64,000 nt of DNA, taken from contig CACRXP010000147.1 in NCBI GenBank assembly GCA_902702965.1, positions 658,961-722,960 of the forward strand. Direction: 5' to 3'. The translations under genes and the position numbers were made by a program. The DNA comes from Spirometra erinaceieuropaei. Lineage: Eukaryota > Platyhelminthes > Cestoda > Diphyllobothriidea > Diphyllobothriidae. The notes beneath the pieces are model-generated. The model worked only from the letters and a program-made list of their open reading frames with translations, did not search any database and was not told the origin of the DNA. This document shows, in pieces, positions 36,904 through 47,980 of this stretch. Position 1 is the stretch's first letter; every line of letters starts with the position of its first letter.

Positions 36904-37309
36904 GCTGATGGGCATAGGCTGGCCAAGGTAATTGACCACTTGGGGAGCGCGCAAGCCGGTGAGCCAGATGGTCGAGCAATCGCCACGCCAGCATCCAACA
37001 CGGGTGATGAGATTTCGGCAACTAACAACTTGCAAGCTGGCCATCAAGCAATTAGCGCATCAGCGGGTAACAATCCTTTATGAAGGGGAGCGCGGTTGAT
37101 TGCTACAGGTATGTGGTAGCATAGCGACTGCATCCTATAAATACTGCAACTTCCTGTGCACGAGTCACCCTTTTCTGTCCCTGTCTCTGATGATGGATTC
37201 AAGTGAGAATCCGAAACGTCAGGCGAATAAAGCCCTTGTTTCAGCGATCGCTTCTTCCTCTGATCAGCTAGCTCCTGGAACTCGCAGCTTCGCCTGTTTC
37301 GGCAATTCT
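36904..37309 (+). repeat. PLE terminal repeat (pLTR-like), copy 2, with TATA-like box
   Basis: This is the second copy of the 35261-35662 repeat, in the same orientation and with no coding region beside it. It includes TATAAATA at 37136-37143, about 50 bases before the ribozyme-like motif. That is a plausible promoter position, though function is inferred. Confidence 0.7.
37182..37226 (+). ncRNA. hammerhead-like motif in PLE terminal repeat, copy 2
   Basis: TGTCT, then CTGATGA (37187-37193), a T, GGATTC (37195-37200), loop AAGTGA, GAATCC (37207-37212), GAAA and CGTC, then AGGCG. TGTCT and AGGCG can pair as helix I with two G-U pairs, and GGATTC with GAATCC as helix II. Two departures from the canonical form are visible: one extra T after CTGATGA, and a helix III of AC/GU with no loop, which could only work between molecules or with rearrangement. 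Confidence 0.45.
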
Positions 37310-38165
37310 GATGGGCGGAGAAACTGCTTCCGGTTAAAACTTGGGGCCTGTTAAACTCAAATATGATGGTTCTAAGTTTGACATTCAGAGGAGAAGGACA
37401 GCTGTTGGTTAAAATGGTGGGAACAACTTCAGGATCGTTGCTTGTTCATGAAAAATAAGCGACGGCGAGAATATGGTTTATGGCCGGGGTTACTTTCTCC
37501 GGGGAGCATTTGTGCTAAAACAAACCTAACTGACAATATTTATTTGTACGTGCCAGAGAAAAAAGTAAAAAAAACCTCGCGGTGGCTGTTGCGTCACGGT
37601 AGTCTAGATGCTTTAAGGCAGACATCGGGGTAAGAATACGACACCTTTTTGGCAATGCCTGTAACGAAACAATAACCTCATTTACTACTAGCAGTAAATG
37701 GTCAAAATCGGATCCTCTTTTAATTAGTGACAATATGGCGGATCAAAATCTGCGATACCACAAATTTCTTAGATGTTTAGCTCTCTTGCTCAACACAAAT
37801 GCTTCCCAGCCACAAAGCATAGCCTTGCCTGAGAGACACTTATGACGGCCTCAGGGGAAAACAGTGCGTGGACACGTCTGTATGAACAAACGCTGAAACG
37901 TGAGTGGATTGGACCCTCACATGTCTAACTCTGCTATTCTCATCGTTACTTTCATCCCCTAAGGACATTGCCTATTCGGAAGTTCAATTTTTTTAACTTC
38001 GATTGACGTCGTATACGGACTGTCTAGTCGACAGTGATAAGTGTTCATATAATCGTCTGGTCTGAGCTTGGGCGGCATGATAAATATGTTTTGAATTTAC
38101 TTTGTCAACAATACTCGTTATCAAAATAACATACGCTGCCACTCAAAGAGACCTCGACAGTTACC

Positions 38166-38459
38166 TACAAAATATGTAGCAATTATGAAGAGAGCAATAA
38201 AGTTGGGGAAACCAGACGAAAATTGCAGACTCACCTACACGAGTACATACTGACCACTCGGGGGCTGGACCCAAACTCTCAGCATGCAGCTCGTTTTGGG
38301 GCAATTGGTCATTTCTTTGACTTTTAAAGAACAGCCATCTTACGTCAGGACAACTCAAAGACGGAGTGGCTACCGCTTAAAGCTGGCTATTTAGATGCCA
38401 AATACACCAAGGAGTATCTTGACCTATCTGTAGTTCATAAACATCAGTATTATAACGTA
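38166..38459 (+). pseudogene. Penelope-like element GIY-YIG endonuclease (lineage D)
   Basis: The frame reads YKICSNYEESNKVGETRRKL, then QTHLHEYILTTRGLDPNSQH and ARFGAIGHFFDF. After a TAA it continues RTAILRQDNSKTEWLPLKA. The Y-x-I...(K)VGETRRKLQTxLHE pattern and the later NSKTE...L block follow the layout of Penelope GIY-YIG nucleases. It differs from the other three lineages. It has one in-frame stop and no RT region beside it. Confidence 0.65.
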
Positions 38460-39314
38460 TAAAAAGACCAGGGGAAGACGGCCACATAGAACTTCATATT
38501 TCCCCCAGACATGGTCCGGCAAAGAGCTCACTTAACGAGCAGAAAAAAGGGTCATCGAGCCGAACAATTTCTGAAGAGGCTCAACCACCATTTATCGAGG
38601 TGATGGCTCATAACCAACGCAGGTCTTAAACCCATAAAACATCCAATAAAAGGCCAAGACAACAAAATAAGATATAATTGATCAGTTTAAAACATTTAGT
38701 TTGGTTTGTTCGGTTGACGCCTAGACAATGGTGAACCCACAATGGTGACGTCAGTACCCCTAACTATCTGTTCTGGTGACCTTATCTTCTTCCTCGAACT
38801 TTCAATTATGTTTCGTTGCACAGAACTATAACAGAAAAGGAGATATGACGGAAGAGGCAGGACAAATTGAAGTTTGAATTGTCTGTCCTGAGGATCTAGC
38901 GAAATTGACAAGACACTGGAATAGAAACTCCCCCCCCCTCCGATAGGACAGGAGGTCTTGTGCAAATTCAAGGAAAGGTAAAGATTGTAAGATGTGCTCA
39001 TCTAGCTACACCCGATAGTGCTGACCTATTTAATTATTTTGAGTTGGTGTGGCTACGTTGGTATGATGTTGTTGTGCGTTGCAGTGTGTGTCCAATTGGC
39101 GGCTCTGTGTCTTTGTTAATGTGTTTACCTTTTTCGGCCCAATGCCGGTGGTCCTTCTTGACTTTCGACCTGTCGTCTACTTTTAACTTTCGCGTGGAAT
39201 ATTTCGGATTTATGTTTTAGGGCTTCTGTTGGGGATTAGAATCAGGGTTTAGGACAACTATTCCTCAACCACTCGAAGTATAACGATAGGATTGTGAGCA
39301 GCTAAGACCACTGG

Positions 39315-39725
39315 TCATGCTAAATCAGAGCTTGCATGGTGTCTTTTTATGCACACAATGTTGGTTTGTGCAACGTAATGGGAGCCGCTTCTGTTTTTTT
39401 CTGGCAGACATTGACCCGGCGGCTTATGATGGTTCAGTGGAGCCTCATATGTCACACAGAAGGCTTCTGTGGGGTCAACATGATGCCTGGAATAAAAAGT
39501 GCGCCAATAATCCCAATTCCGTCCTTTCTCAACCATACCAGGAGGTGTTTCCAAATTCTTTTGGATGACTTACGATTCGTGCGACCAATATAATCTTCTG
39601 CACAGGAGGTTGTCCCGAGCTGGTAACCTATCCATGACTCCCCCTAGAAAAACAGGCCTGTTCGAGAATAACACCCCAGCTCTTGTTACTGATAAGGTCC
39701 ATTTTGAACGAATACAAATATTCGA
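39315..39725 (-). pseudogene. Penelope-like element endonuclease fragment (lineage A, frameshifted)
   Basis: On the minus strand, VTRAGVLFSNRPVFLGGVMD and the decayed CAEDYIGRTNRKSSKRIWK segment lead into HHVDPTEAFCVTYEAPLNHH and KPPGQCL. These match the 2.0 kb copy block by block (DPTEAF, GQRLL), but lie in at least three frames. The 192-codon minus frame from 40148 runs beyond the homology into unrelated DNA. Confidence 0.72.
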
Positions 39726-40109
39726 GCCTGGGGTAACTGAACAGTTATCGAGTTCCTGGCAGAAGTTCAGTGCCCGGCCGTCTCGTGATTTGTAGTGTTT
39801 CCAGTTTGCGTAAGTAGCCTCGTGACTGCGAGGCCGAACACGTGACCCCGAACCGGGGTAATGGCGTGTTGGGTTAACTGGTCTTATTGACAGGCAGGCA
39901 TTTCCACTTCTTTGAGCATGATCCCCAGCTTCCTCCGGTTTGACGTCATTTTGGCACACAGTCAAAACATTGCAGTCAATAATTCGTGTAAGACTACTCG
40001 GCGGGGTGTAACCGAGTTTTGATTTTTGCAAAGAAACCCTCCGCGGTAAATTCAGATTTCTGTGCGGTACGTTTCTTAGCCCTGTTTTTTGCTGCCTCGG
40101 AAGCTTCTT

Positions 40110-40413
40110 GGCAAGATGTGGTTTGGTAGCCCCACTTGGTGGACACAATAATGTTGGGGTTGGGGATAAGGGTTAGGGCTTGGGATTAGTGGTCATAGTT
40201 GAAGTTAGGGTAAGGGGCTAGCGCAGCTATTTCCTAACCATTCAAAGTTCAACCGCACATTTCACAATAGCTTTTCTGCTGCATACAACTACTTGACCAC
40301 GTCGCCTGTGCGTTCCCCGGCCCCACGTGCAAAAAACCCTATTATCACCGGTTCCGTATTAGAGGTGACTGGGGTTTCTTTACTTCAGGTGGGGCTACAT
40401 AACTACATCCGAC
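40110..40413. mobile_element. MITE family M3, copy 2
   Basis: GGCAAGATGTGGTTTGGTAG and the inverse end CTACATAACTACATCCGAC define the copy. The flanks AGCTTCTT and AGCATTCTT may be an eroded 8-bp duplication. The body carries GGGATAAGGGTTAGGGCTTG, a telomere-like tract, at the same internal position as in the other copies. Orientation is opposite to the 33.8 kb copy. Confidence 0.7.
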
Positions 40414-40559
40414 AGCATTCTTTTATGCGACTTACATACAGATGCTATTCTGCCCATATTGACCGAGTTCAAACGAGAAGACATGGAGTTCTAAAGGTGA
40501 TTTGTTACCTATTCGCACAACACTAACATCAGCATTGAGACTGTCGTCGTTTCTACAAA

Positions 40560-41700
40560 GTCACGCCTTCCACCGGCTGTGAGCCTCGGCGTGAAATCGT
40601 CACGGCCTTCAAATGAACACCAAACTGAAGACCTACAGAGCTCTCATCCTGACGACGCTTCTGTTCGGAGGGATATCTGATCCGTCTACTCAAGTCATGC
40701 CGAGAAGCTCAACCTCTTCCATCTCATTTGCCTTCGCAGAATACTGAAGCTGAGATGGCAGGACAGGATCCCGGACACGGATGTGCTGGAACGGACCGCA
40801 ATCCTCAGCATCCACGCCGTGTTGAGGCAACTGCAGTTGCGATGGGACGGCCATCTGGTGGGAATGCGCAATTACCAAAACAACTCTTCTAGTGCTCGCC
40901 GACCAAGAGGATCAAACTGAAGCTACAAGGAAACTTTGTAGAATACTCGGAGCGATTACATATCAGCCCAGAGACCTAGGAGGACCTCGCCCAGAATAGA
41001 CTGGCCCGGTGAAGAGAAGTGAAAACTGCGTAACCACCTAAGAAACAAACCATATCGTCGCCATGAAAGCCAAAAGGGAGGCTCGTAAGTTACAAGTGCC
41101 TCGAATCCTCTGTACAAACAGCCAACCGCTCCAAACATTTCCACTCTGCTAACGCACATTCCGAGCGCAAACCGGCCTCGTAGGACACCCTTGGAAACAG
41201 TACAATAACACCCCGACAACTTCAACTTCTCCTCCCACGAACCCTCCTGACATCCCCCATGTCGCATATCCCGCAATGACCACCACTCCCGTCACCGGTG
41301 ATCAGACTGCCGATTTTCCGCCGCCATCGATCTTCGGCATAAGCCACCCCTTCCCAATCACTGCGACGATCACAGCGACCAGCTCCATCATCACTACGAC
41401 CTTTCGTACTCCCCCGATCGATGGGACGACATCCGACGTCCCGTTATCTGCTACCATCACCACCACCATCATCAACCGCACCTCCAACGTCATGGACTCG
41501 ATCCCACGCCATCTTCAATGCGATCGCACAGCCTGGTCGGTCACTGGCGAATCCATTGCACTGTGACTGGCGAACCCGTGTCTGGAATACCAACATACAG
41601 ATGACGTATCCGCCTCCATTACCCTCACTGCCCTCGCACATTCGGCCACCGCGTGGACCTATTAGGCTATACGTCCATCAACAAAAACCTGCGGTAAGCC
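40560..41700 (+). pseudogene. non-LTR retrotransposon 3' end: RT C-terminus, Thr/Pro-rich linker, zinc-finger tail
   Basis: One frame gives LKTYRALILTTLLFGG. The next gives [40 protein letters not shown] and [15 protein letters not shown], which is the conserved region after the RT palm in RTE/CR1-like elements. After stops, a low-complexity Thr/Pro/Ser linker (about 41276-41510) follows. There are remnants of C2H2 fingers: RTFRARTGLVGH, HLQCDRT, and YPHCPRTFGHRVDLLGY. Frameshifts and stops show it is dead, and the 5' part including the endonuclease and RT core is absent. I read this as a family with a C-terminal zinc-finger tail. The name cannot be given without a search. Confidence 0.72.
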
Positions 41701-41716
41701 ACCGCCGGCTATCCAC

Positions 41717-42532
41717 CAGCAGGTGGGTTAACTCATGAAATGTCAACCGAAATTCTGAAATGCGTTTTCATTTCGAAAAGATTAATTAAGCGGAGTTGTA
41801 AAACTAGTCAGCTTGAGAAATAATTTTATAATATTTTAGTTACCACAGGATGCCGGCCTTCCAATGAACCCCTTTCCGGCTGCATGCGAGAACTACACTG
41901 TGTAAAACATGACTATTTAAGTAGCATGAATTTTCCTCGTTGATTTTCGGTGTCCCGGAAAGTCCAATCATATTTCATGGAAAGCATGCATAAAAGTATT
42001 CATTCTTTTGCTCATTTGGTAGAACATTACGTCTTCTTCTGGTTTTATACTCGAAGGAGGAACATTATTCAATTTTCAAAAACTTTTCTATTTCCCGATT
42101 CCCGTTACACTTTGATTCGGGGTTTACAAACTACAAGCCGTATATTTTTCGCGTACGGAAAACCACACTTTTCTCTACGGTTATAAAAGGGGACCATTTG
42201 TTTCATAAAATCTATCAGTGGATTTGATCCATATTGTTACCTTTATAAGCCACATTGCTAAATGCAGAGACATGACGATTTATGAACGGCCATTTCACGG
42301 CAATTAAAAGTCTCACAATTAGAAACTTTTCTTAAAACTGAATTATATCCCTGCTTCGAGTAGAAAATTGGAAGAAGACGTACGTATTTACCGAATAAGC
42401 ATCCAGGGGTAACTGAACTATTATAAAATTATGTTGCAGGCTGACTAGATTTACAACCCTACTAATAATCTTTTCGAAACGAAAACGCATATCGAAATTT
42501 TGGTTACATTTCATGAATTAGCCCACCTACTG
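41717..42532. mobile_element. TA-flanked MITE, mariner-like family M1, copy 3
   Basis: CAGCAGGTGGGTTAACTCAT begins the copy and CATTTCATGAATTAGCCC with ACCTACTG ends it, followed by TA. The left TA is mutated. Inner sequence follows copies 1 and 2 (ATCATGAAAGCATGCATAA-type and GCGTACGGAAAACCACA). It was inserted directly behind the non-LTR tail. Confidence 0.75.
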
Positions 42533-42539
42533 TAATGGT

Positions 42540-43520
42540 TTTGCTGTAATGTTCACACCTCCCCCCACCAGCATCTGCACCACACATCAACACGACCCTC
42601 CGTTAAACAACGCAAGCACTCGACTGACACCCCTCACTCAATTAGGAAGTATGCTTCTCGGCTTCTTCTCCATGTGGCTCCTCTGCTACATGTGTGATCC
42701 GAGCCTGAGAATATCACGGTGCGCCAAGCGTCGTGGTATGAAATGTTGCCGAGTGACTAGATAACTTAGACCTCGCAGTGAACCCACTGATGGACTGATG
42801 GACTGAGAGTCAGGCAGCAACAATCCTTCCTAACGTGACCTCCGGCACTCTCACGCATGTGTGAATATGGATAGTGCCTCCCAGTCGATGACTGACTGGC
42901 ATTTAGAGGGTGATGGTTCGGTCTAGATTAGGGTTGCGTCTCACTCTTCTGGGCTCTAGGGATTGTGTGCGTCTGCCATGCCATGATTCAGAAAACTCTG
43001 GCCCTCACAGCCTGGTGCGCGCTGGCAGTTCTCCGGCACCTGGTTCCCTGCCGGCAAATGCGTTTGCGCTCCCGCTGGGTATACAGGTCGTGTGCATGGT
43101 TGCCCAGTGACTTGTATCATCCTCCTCCTTCTGACCCGTTTTTTGTTGTTGAATAATATTTTGGTCAAGTCTATTTGTGGATCAGGGAATGTGGTGGCAC
43201 GGCTAGGTGCAGGTCCGGCCATGACAGCCACCTGTGGCCCCCCCCCCTTCTCGTTTTTTTTGACGACATTTTGGAAAAGCGCCCAAGTAGGGGAGGAGGG
43301 GAAAGTGGGGTGGATACTGCGCAGGTCACCGCGCCTGTTTTCGATTTGCTGTGCATCGCACGGTGGACGTCGTCGGACGCGACGTTGGCACCACTTTTGC
43401 ATAACCCCATCGGTCATATACACACACAGATTGTCTCTAAAAGACGACACAGTAGAACAGCAAAATAAAAACATGCGCTGGCCACACAGCCAACGAAATC
43501 AACAGCTGTGCTAGGCGCAA
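42540..43520. other. locally GC-richer DNA without a supported gene
   Basis: Base composition rises here, with a ten-C run at 43239 and overlapping long frames on both strands (140 codons plus, 172 codons minus). The peptides are Arg/Pro/Cys-rich, as expected of chance frames in GC-rich DNA, and neither shows a motif. It could be a 5' untranslated or promoter region, or a repeat I do not recognise. Confidence 0.4.
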
Positions 43521-46439
43521 TCACTTCAGAAACCTTTACTAGTAAACAGCGCTCCATTACTGGTCTTGGGCAGATCCTCGGTAGACCATAATTTATGCCT
43601 TGCATTAATTGCGCGACTACATACACTGGACTGATGGGTGATTGGATAAACTGACTGCGACGATGTAGTTAAAGCTATGGAAAGGCAGTTTGCGTGTCTG
43701 TGTGTGTGCACTTTCTCTTTTCGCAAGCGACATTTGCCTCAGATACATATGACCTGGAGTGTGATATTTGCTGGTCTTCTGCGCATTTACATCCAAGTGT
43801 TTTGGCCGAGTCGGAGTTTCCTCTACCGGTCAACAAGGTGCGCCAAAAGGGGCGTCCCGAGTGTTTTGCTGAGAAGGAAAGCCACGTTAGTCTTCTCCAG
43901 TCGACTAATTTGAGGTTAAAAATGACCAGAAATTCCGTTTTTATCATATTTCTCTCTCTCACAGCACGTAGGTGGTTTCCAGACCTGCTGTACCTGCATA
44001 TGACATCTAACATTCTTGGAAATACAGCCTGAACGTTCAAACAGACTAATTACGCACATATACAGCTTTTTCCTTTAAGTTTTAATGCCTTATTGAATTA
44101 TCGTATGGGGATGGTTTAGTTTCTAGAACTGACATTCAGGTCAGATGCTGAAGTCTAGCTCAGGAAAATAAGATTTTCTATATGCTATTTTACTCGAATA
44201 AAGATACCAATATTGAAAGGAGTATAAGCAAAGACGGTGGGGATTTTCAAATCCTTTTCAAAATGGAAAGGGAATCCCGATGCTCCTGTAATGCATGAGG
44301 TAAGATTGTTCAAGGGTCGAAGAGGTAGCACCCTTTCAAACAACTCAAACCCGATATGTGCGTCTGACACGTTCGCCTTCAAGTAAACCCGGCATCATGA
44401 ACCTAATCCAGCGACGCAGTGTTGATCATTTCTAATAGGATATGGTCTAATGGCTACGTCCTATAGAAAAATGCATAGTATGAAAGATTTGGCTTACGAT
44501 TATGGAAGAAATTATTCGACGTGAAGACCAGCAGGACACCTCGACAAAGCATTCATGGTTGCAAATAAATTTGAAAACTGAGTTCAGTAGTCGTGAACTG
44601 AGGTGTCTGCGCATATCTTTTCAGAACTTGCTACTGTTGTTCGCAGAAAAATTCGTTTTGGGTTTCTTTCCTGTGTGAAAAACTTACGGGAAATCTGCTG
44701 GTTGGGTAACAGTTCATTCTCGCAATCTGCAGAGCACAGTAATCTGACAATGACTGCCACTTTTCCCCTTTGCATAAAACCTCGCGACTGGACTGCGATA
44801 ATTTAACAGCAGTCGGCTGAGGATAGGCAGATGGTAGGAAGGTTGTATCTACCATAATGCTCATAAGTTACTTCAAATAGCTTGCATTTGTTATGGCACT
44901 TTTCATTTTCTCATCATCACTTCTGCCTTTGATCCAGAGCAACACTTAAATGAACATGGCAAAGGAACAGTTTTGGTCTTGAGATAGCCCATCTGTAACG
45001 CAGGAGTCCATTTCTAAGAGTTAATATTTATTCGAATGCAGTCCCGACTTGTTATAACCTACCAAACCCGTAAATCCTGCCACTGACAAAACGAAGTTGA
45101 AGCGTGGTACGCACTGGTGGAAAAGAGTGAGATGTGGTCTAATGGTGCACCGCGGGTTAGCTTACACGAAAATGCTAAAAAATGGCAAAAATAGTGGTAA
45201 GAGCTTTATTGTGAGACGGTCGATGACTTTCATTGTGGGTATGGGACTGTACGCAGTTTATGCCAGATAATGCGCTGTATTTCGAGTGCTAAATCAGTCT
45301 AACTAGCGCACACTTTATTCAAATGCTCGTATTATTGTTTTAAACTGCTAGAATATGGACTAAATACTAGTCGGGCCCCATTCCGTGAAAGGGACCCGTA
45401 ACACGTTTAGTCAGCTTAAGCATTTCACCAATTGTATTTAATAAAACGTTCTGCATAAACACGTAGTAGTTTCTATAGCACTTTAATGCTCGTTTCTGAA
45501 TATGTGGGAACAGAAATATTTACGACATCAATGTTTATGCTTTAGCCTATTCAGTTACCTTTTTTATTTCTCACGGCTCCCTCTTACGGGTGGGTAGAGA
45601 AGGCCGTCTCAAAAAACACCTCTGACGTTCATCCCACTTTGCACCTTGGTTGCCCGCCGGGCTCCAACAAACTTTGACGCAAGCGAGAACCTGCTAAACT
45701 ACCAGTTATCTTGGCTTCCGCGATCACGTGGTTGAAAAATCGAGTTAGCGTCTCAAAGAAAGTTGCGTCAGGTGATAGAAGTATGACCCTCAAAATTGCT
45801 GGAACAAATCGATCTTGAATACTGATATCACTAACTACCCTTGCATTTGCACTATTAATTACATAGGCTGGTTTCGCCCCCTCCTTTGAATGTTTCTTCA
45901 GGTTAAATTACTAAGTGAAGGATAGTTCATGGGTGTTTCCGGAGGCCTAGCAATGTTATGGAAATATGTGAGGCAGTTCTAATTGGCATATTCCGGTAAC
46001 AATGAAGCATCAGCAAAAATTTTCGTTAAAGGCATGTGAAAGTGTAGAAACTGCCGTTATACATTAGCTGCGATATCACAGAATAGTTAACTATGACAAA
46101 AGTAAATCGATGTGGTATGTTGGATAATGTCATGATCTTTTAGCAGGGTCTACATGTCGGCACTATTCAAATGAGAGCATTTCTAATGTGGGATTACTAA
46201 TATGTTACAAAAGCGTATGTGACTGCATTCATTCAATGGCAATACCTTTTCGTTTGTGTCAATTGGTGTCAAAATGTTCTCACGGACGGGTTTTGTCTCT
46301 AACTTATGTTTCGCTATAAGATAACCACAGCTCTTGGACCTCAGAAAATACTGTTTTCGCCTTCAGATGCAGTTTCGGACTTTGGAAATCAACTAACCGC
46401 AAGTGTCCTGTTTGTGCAGAACAGCCGCTTGAGTGGGCT

Positions 46440-46620
46440 TTACCTGACTTCATTTTCTGGATTTCTTCCGTTGATTTTATGACACTCTTTCTTTCGGAGC
46501 CCGGTTGTCGGCCGATTGAGGCGTCTCTCTATCAAGGCACGGATGAAGACTGCAGTACCTAAATTGTAGGCAAGGTCACCCTTAAGTGGGGATGGGTCAT
46601 GACTTTGGCCCTGTGTTTTT
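46440..46620 (-). pseudogene. possible Penelope-like element thumb fragment
   Basis: The minus strand reads YNLGTAVFIRALIERRLNRP, then TTGLRKKECHKING. The order IRALIER...LRKKE resembles the helix-rich stretch between RT palm and nuclease in Penelope elements. The match is short and no GIY-YIG block is seen beside it. Confidence 0.35.
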
Positions 46621-47369
46621 GCCTCTATCATTAATATTAATCATAATCGGTACATCAAACATCCCAAGTAAAATATGACCGGTTTTGACCGTAACTCCTT
46701 GCAAAAGAACTTTGAATCTACCTTAATAACATTTCCATACTTCATTTATACTTTGAAAAAGTCATCCCACTTTGGAGCAAACCTCACACATTCCTCAAAA
46801 CACTGCTCGCCCTGCAACCTCAGAATTTTTTTAAAATCGCAAGTGTTTTCTTAGCTGTACTGATTTGCTCCTGTTCTCGGTAGTGGTTTGAGGTTTAAAG
46901 GGAATGCCGTTTTCCTCAACTTTTCTGAGTGAATCTGCCGAATTTTCTAGGTTTGATAATCTATGTGCACAGACATTGTCAAAATACCAAAATTTCTTAC
47001 AGACGACTTATTATTTCAGACAGAAAGCAACATAAAAGAGTTTCCTTGTACGTCAATTGGAACCGAAAAGACCTGCGAGTTGTTACCAGAGGGGAACTAT
47101 ATGAACCAAAAACTACTCTATTGGTAGGCGTGCAATATTTTCATGTAAAAGCGTAGGCCACAGATGCTAGTTAGATGGTGGTTTGCCATTCTAATAAAAG
47201 ATGCTAACTTTCTTTCTCGGTGTGGAAGTTAATTTTGTTCAGTAATTTCCTGGTCGCAAACTTTAATATGCAAGGCTATGGTGTGCAATTACCGGAAAAA
47301 TCCTAGTTGACCATAGCTCTAATGCCAGCAATGATCATGGCTGTCGTGGGTAGCCCTAGTCATTAACCC

Positions 47370-47600
47370 GTAAGCATTTGAGGAAAACTCGAACGTAACC
47401 GCAACCTTAACCCTGGGCCTTAAATCCCTGACCCAAACCCTAAAACCCTAGCGCAAACTCCTAACCCTAGTTCTAAACTCCAACCCTGGCCTCAACCGCA
47501 AATCAAGACTACAACTCAGGCCTGACAACCTCAGCCCCAGGAATAACTCAAATCCGAGGACTAATCCTAACTCCATCAGTATCTCCAACCCTAACCTTGA
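47370..47600. repeat. degenerate CCCTAA-type tract
   Basis: Interrupted repeats such as CCCTAAAACCCTAG, CTCCTAACCCTAG and TCCAACCCTAACC run for about 230 bases. They resemble the flatworm telomere repeat TTAGGG on the complementary strand. No clean tandem array remains. Confidence 0.7.
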
Positions 47601-47689
47601 GTCCACTCCGGGTAACCTCAACGTCAAGAACGCTAGCGAAGATCAAAATCCGCGTCTCATATGACCCCTTTGCTGACCATTTTGTCAAG

Positions 47690-47880
47690 CAAACCGTTAC
47701 GAACCGCAGAACAGCACTAACGACAAAGACAGAGAGGACTAGAGTGGCTATTTCTGGTTCGTTATCTGTCATCAGTCAGCCGTAACTAACCCCGTCATTT
47801 GCAAACCCTGGGGCTCGATCTCGCGACCGGTTGCTTAGAAGTCCAAAGCCCTAATCACGGAGCCGCAGGCTCATTGCCCT
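47690..47880 (-). repeat. tRNA-derived SINE S1, minus-strand copy
   Basis: Read on the minus strand: CGGCTCCGTGATTAGGGC (A-box-like), TTTGGACTTCTAAGCAACCG, GTCGCGAGATCGAGCCCC (B-box-like), then a tail with AACGAACCAGAAATAGCCAC. The whole order matches copies at 32.0 and 61.1 kb. Confidence 0.68.
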
Positions 47881-47904
47881 GTAATTTGCAATCGGGTGGA
47901 TACA

Positions 47905-47980
47905 ACGGTAGAGGAGTGCTCACCGATCGCATTGCGGAACTCACTCGTCCTGTTGTGCCTTGGGGGTCACACCACACCTA
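47905..47980 (+). repeat. SINE S2 head fragment
   Basis: GATCGCATTGCGGAACTCAC, then TCGTCCTGTTGTGCC and TTGGGGG, match both arms of the inverted pair at 31.8-32.0 kb. It again lies next to an S1 SINE. Confidence 0.5.

Noticed and set aside
39570..40148. 192-codon minus-strand open frame
   Set aside because: Only its C-terminal part matches the PLE; the rest runs into unrelated DNA and the edge of an M3 MITE.
42956..43474. 172-codon minus-strand and 140-codon plus-strand open frames
   Set aside because: Overlapping long frames on both strands of a GC-rich patch, Arg/Pro/Cys-rich peptides, homopolymer C run, no motif or splice support.
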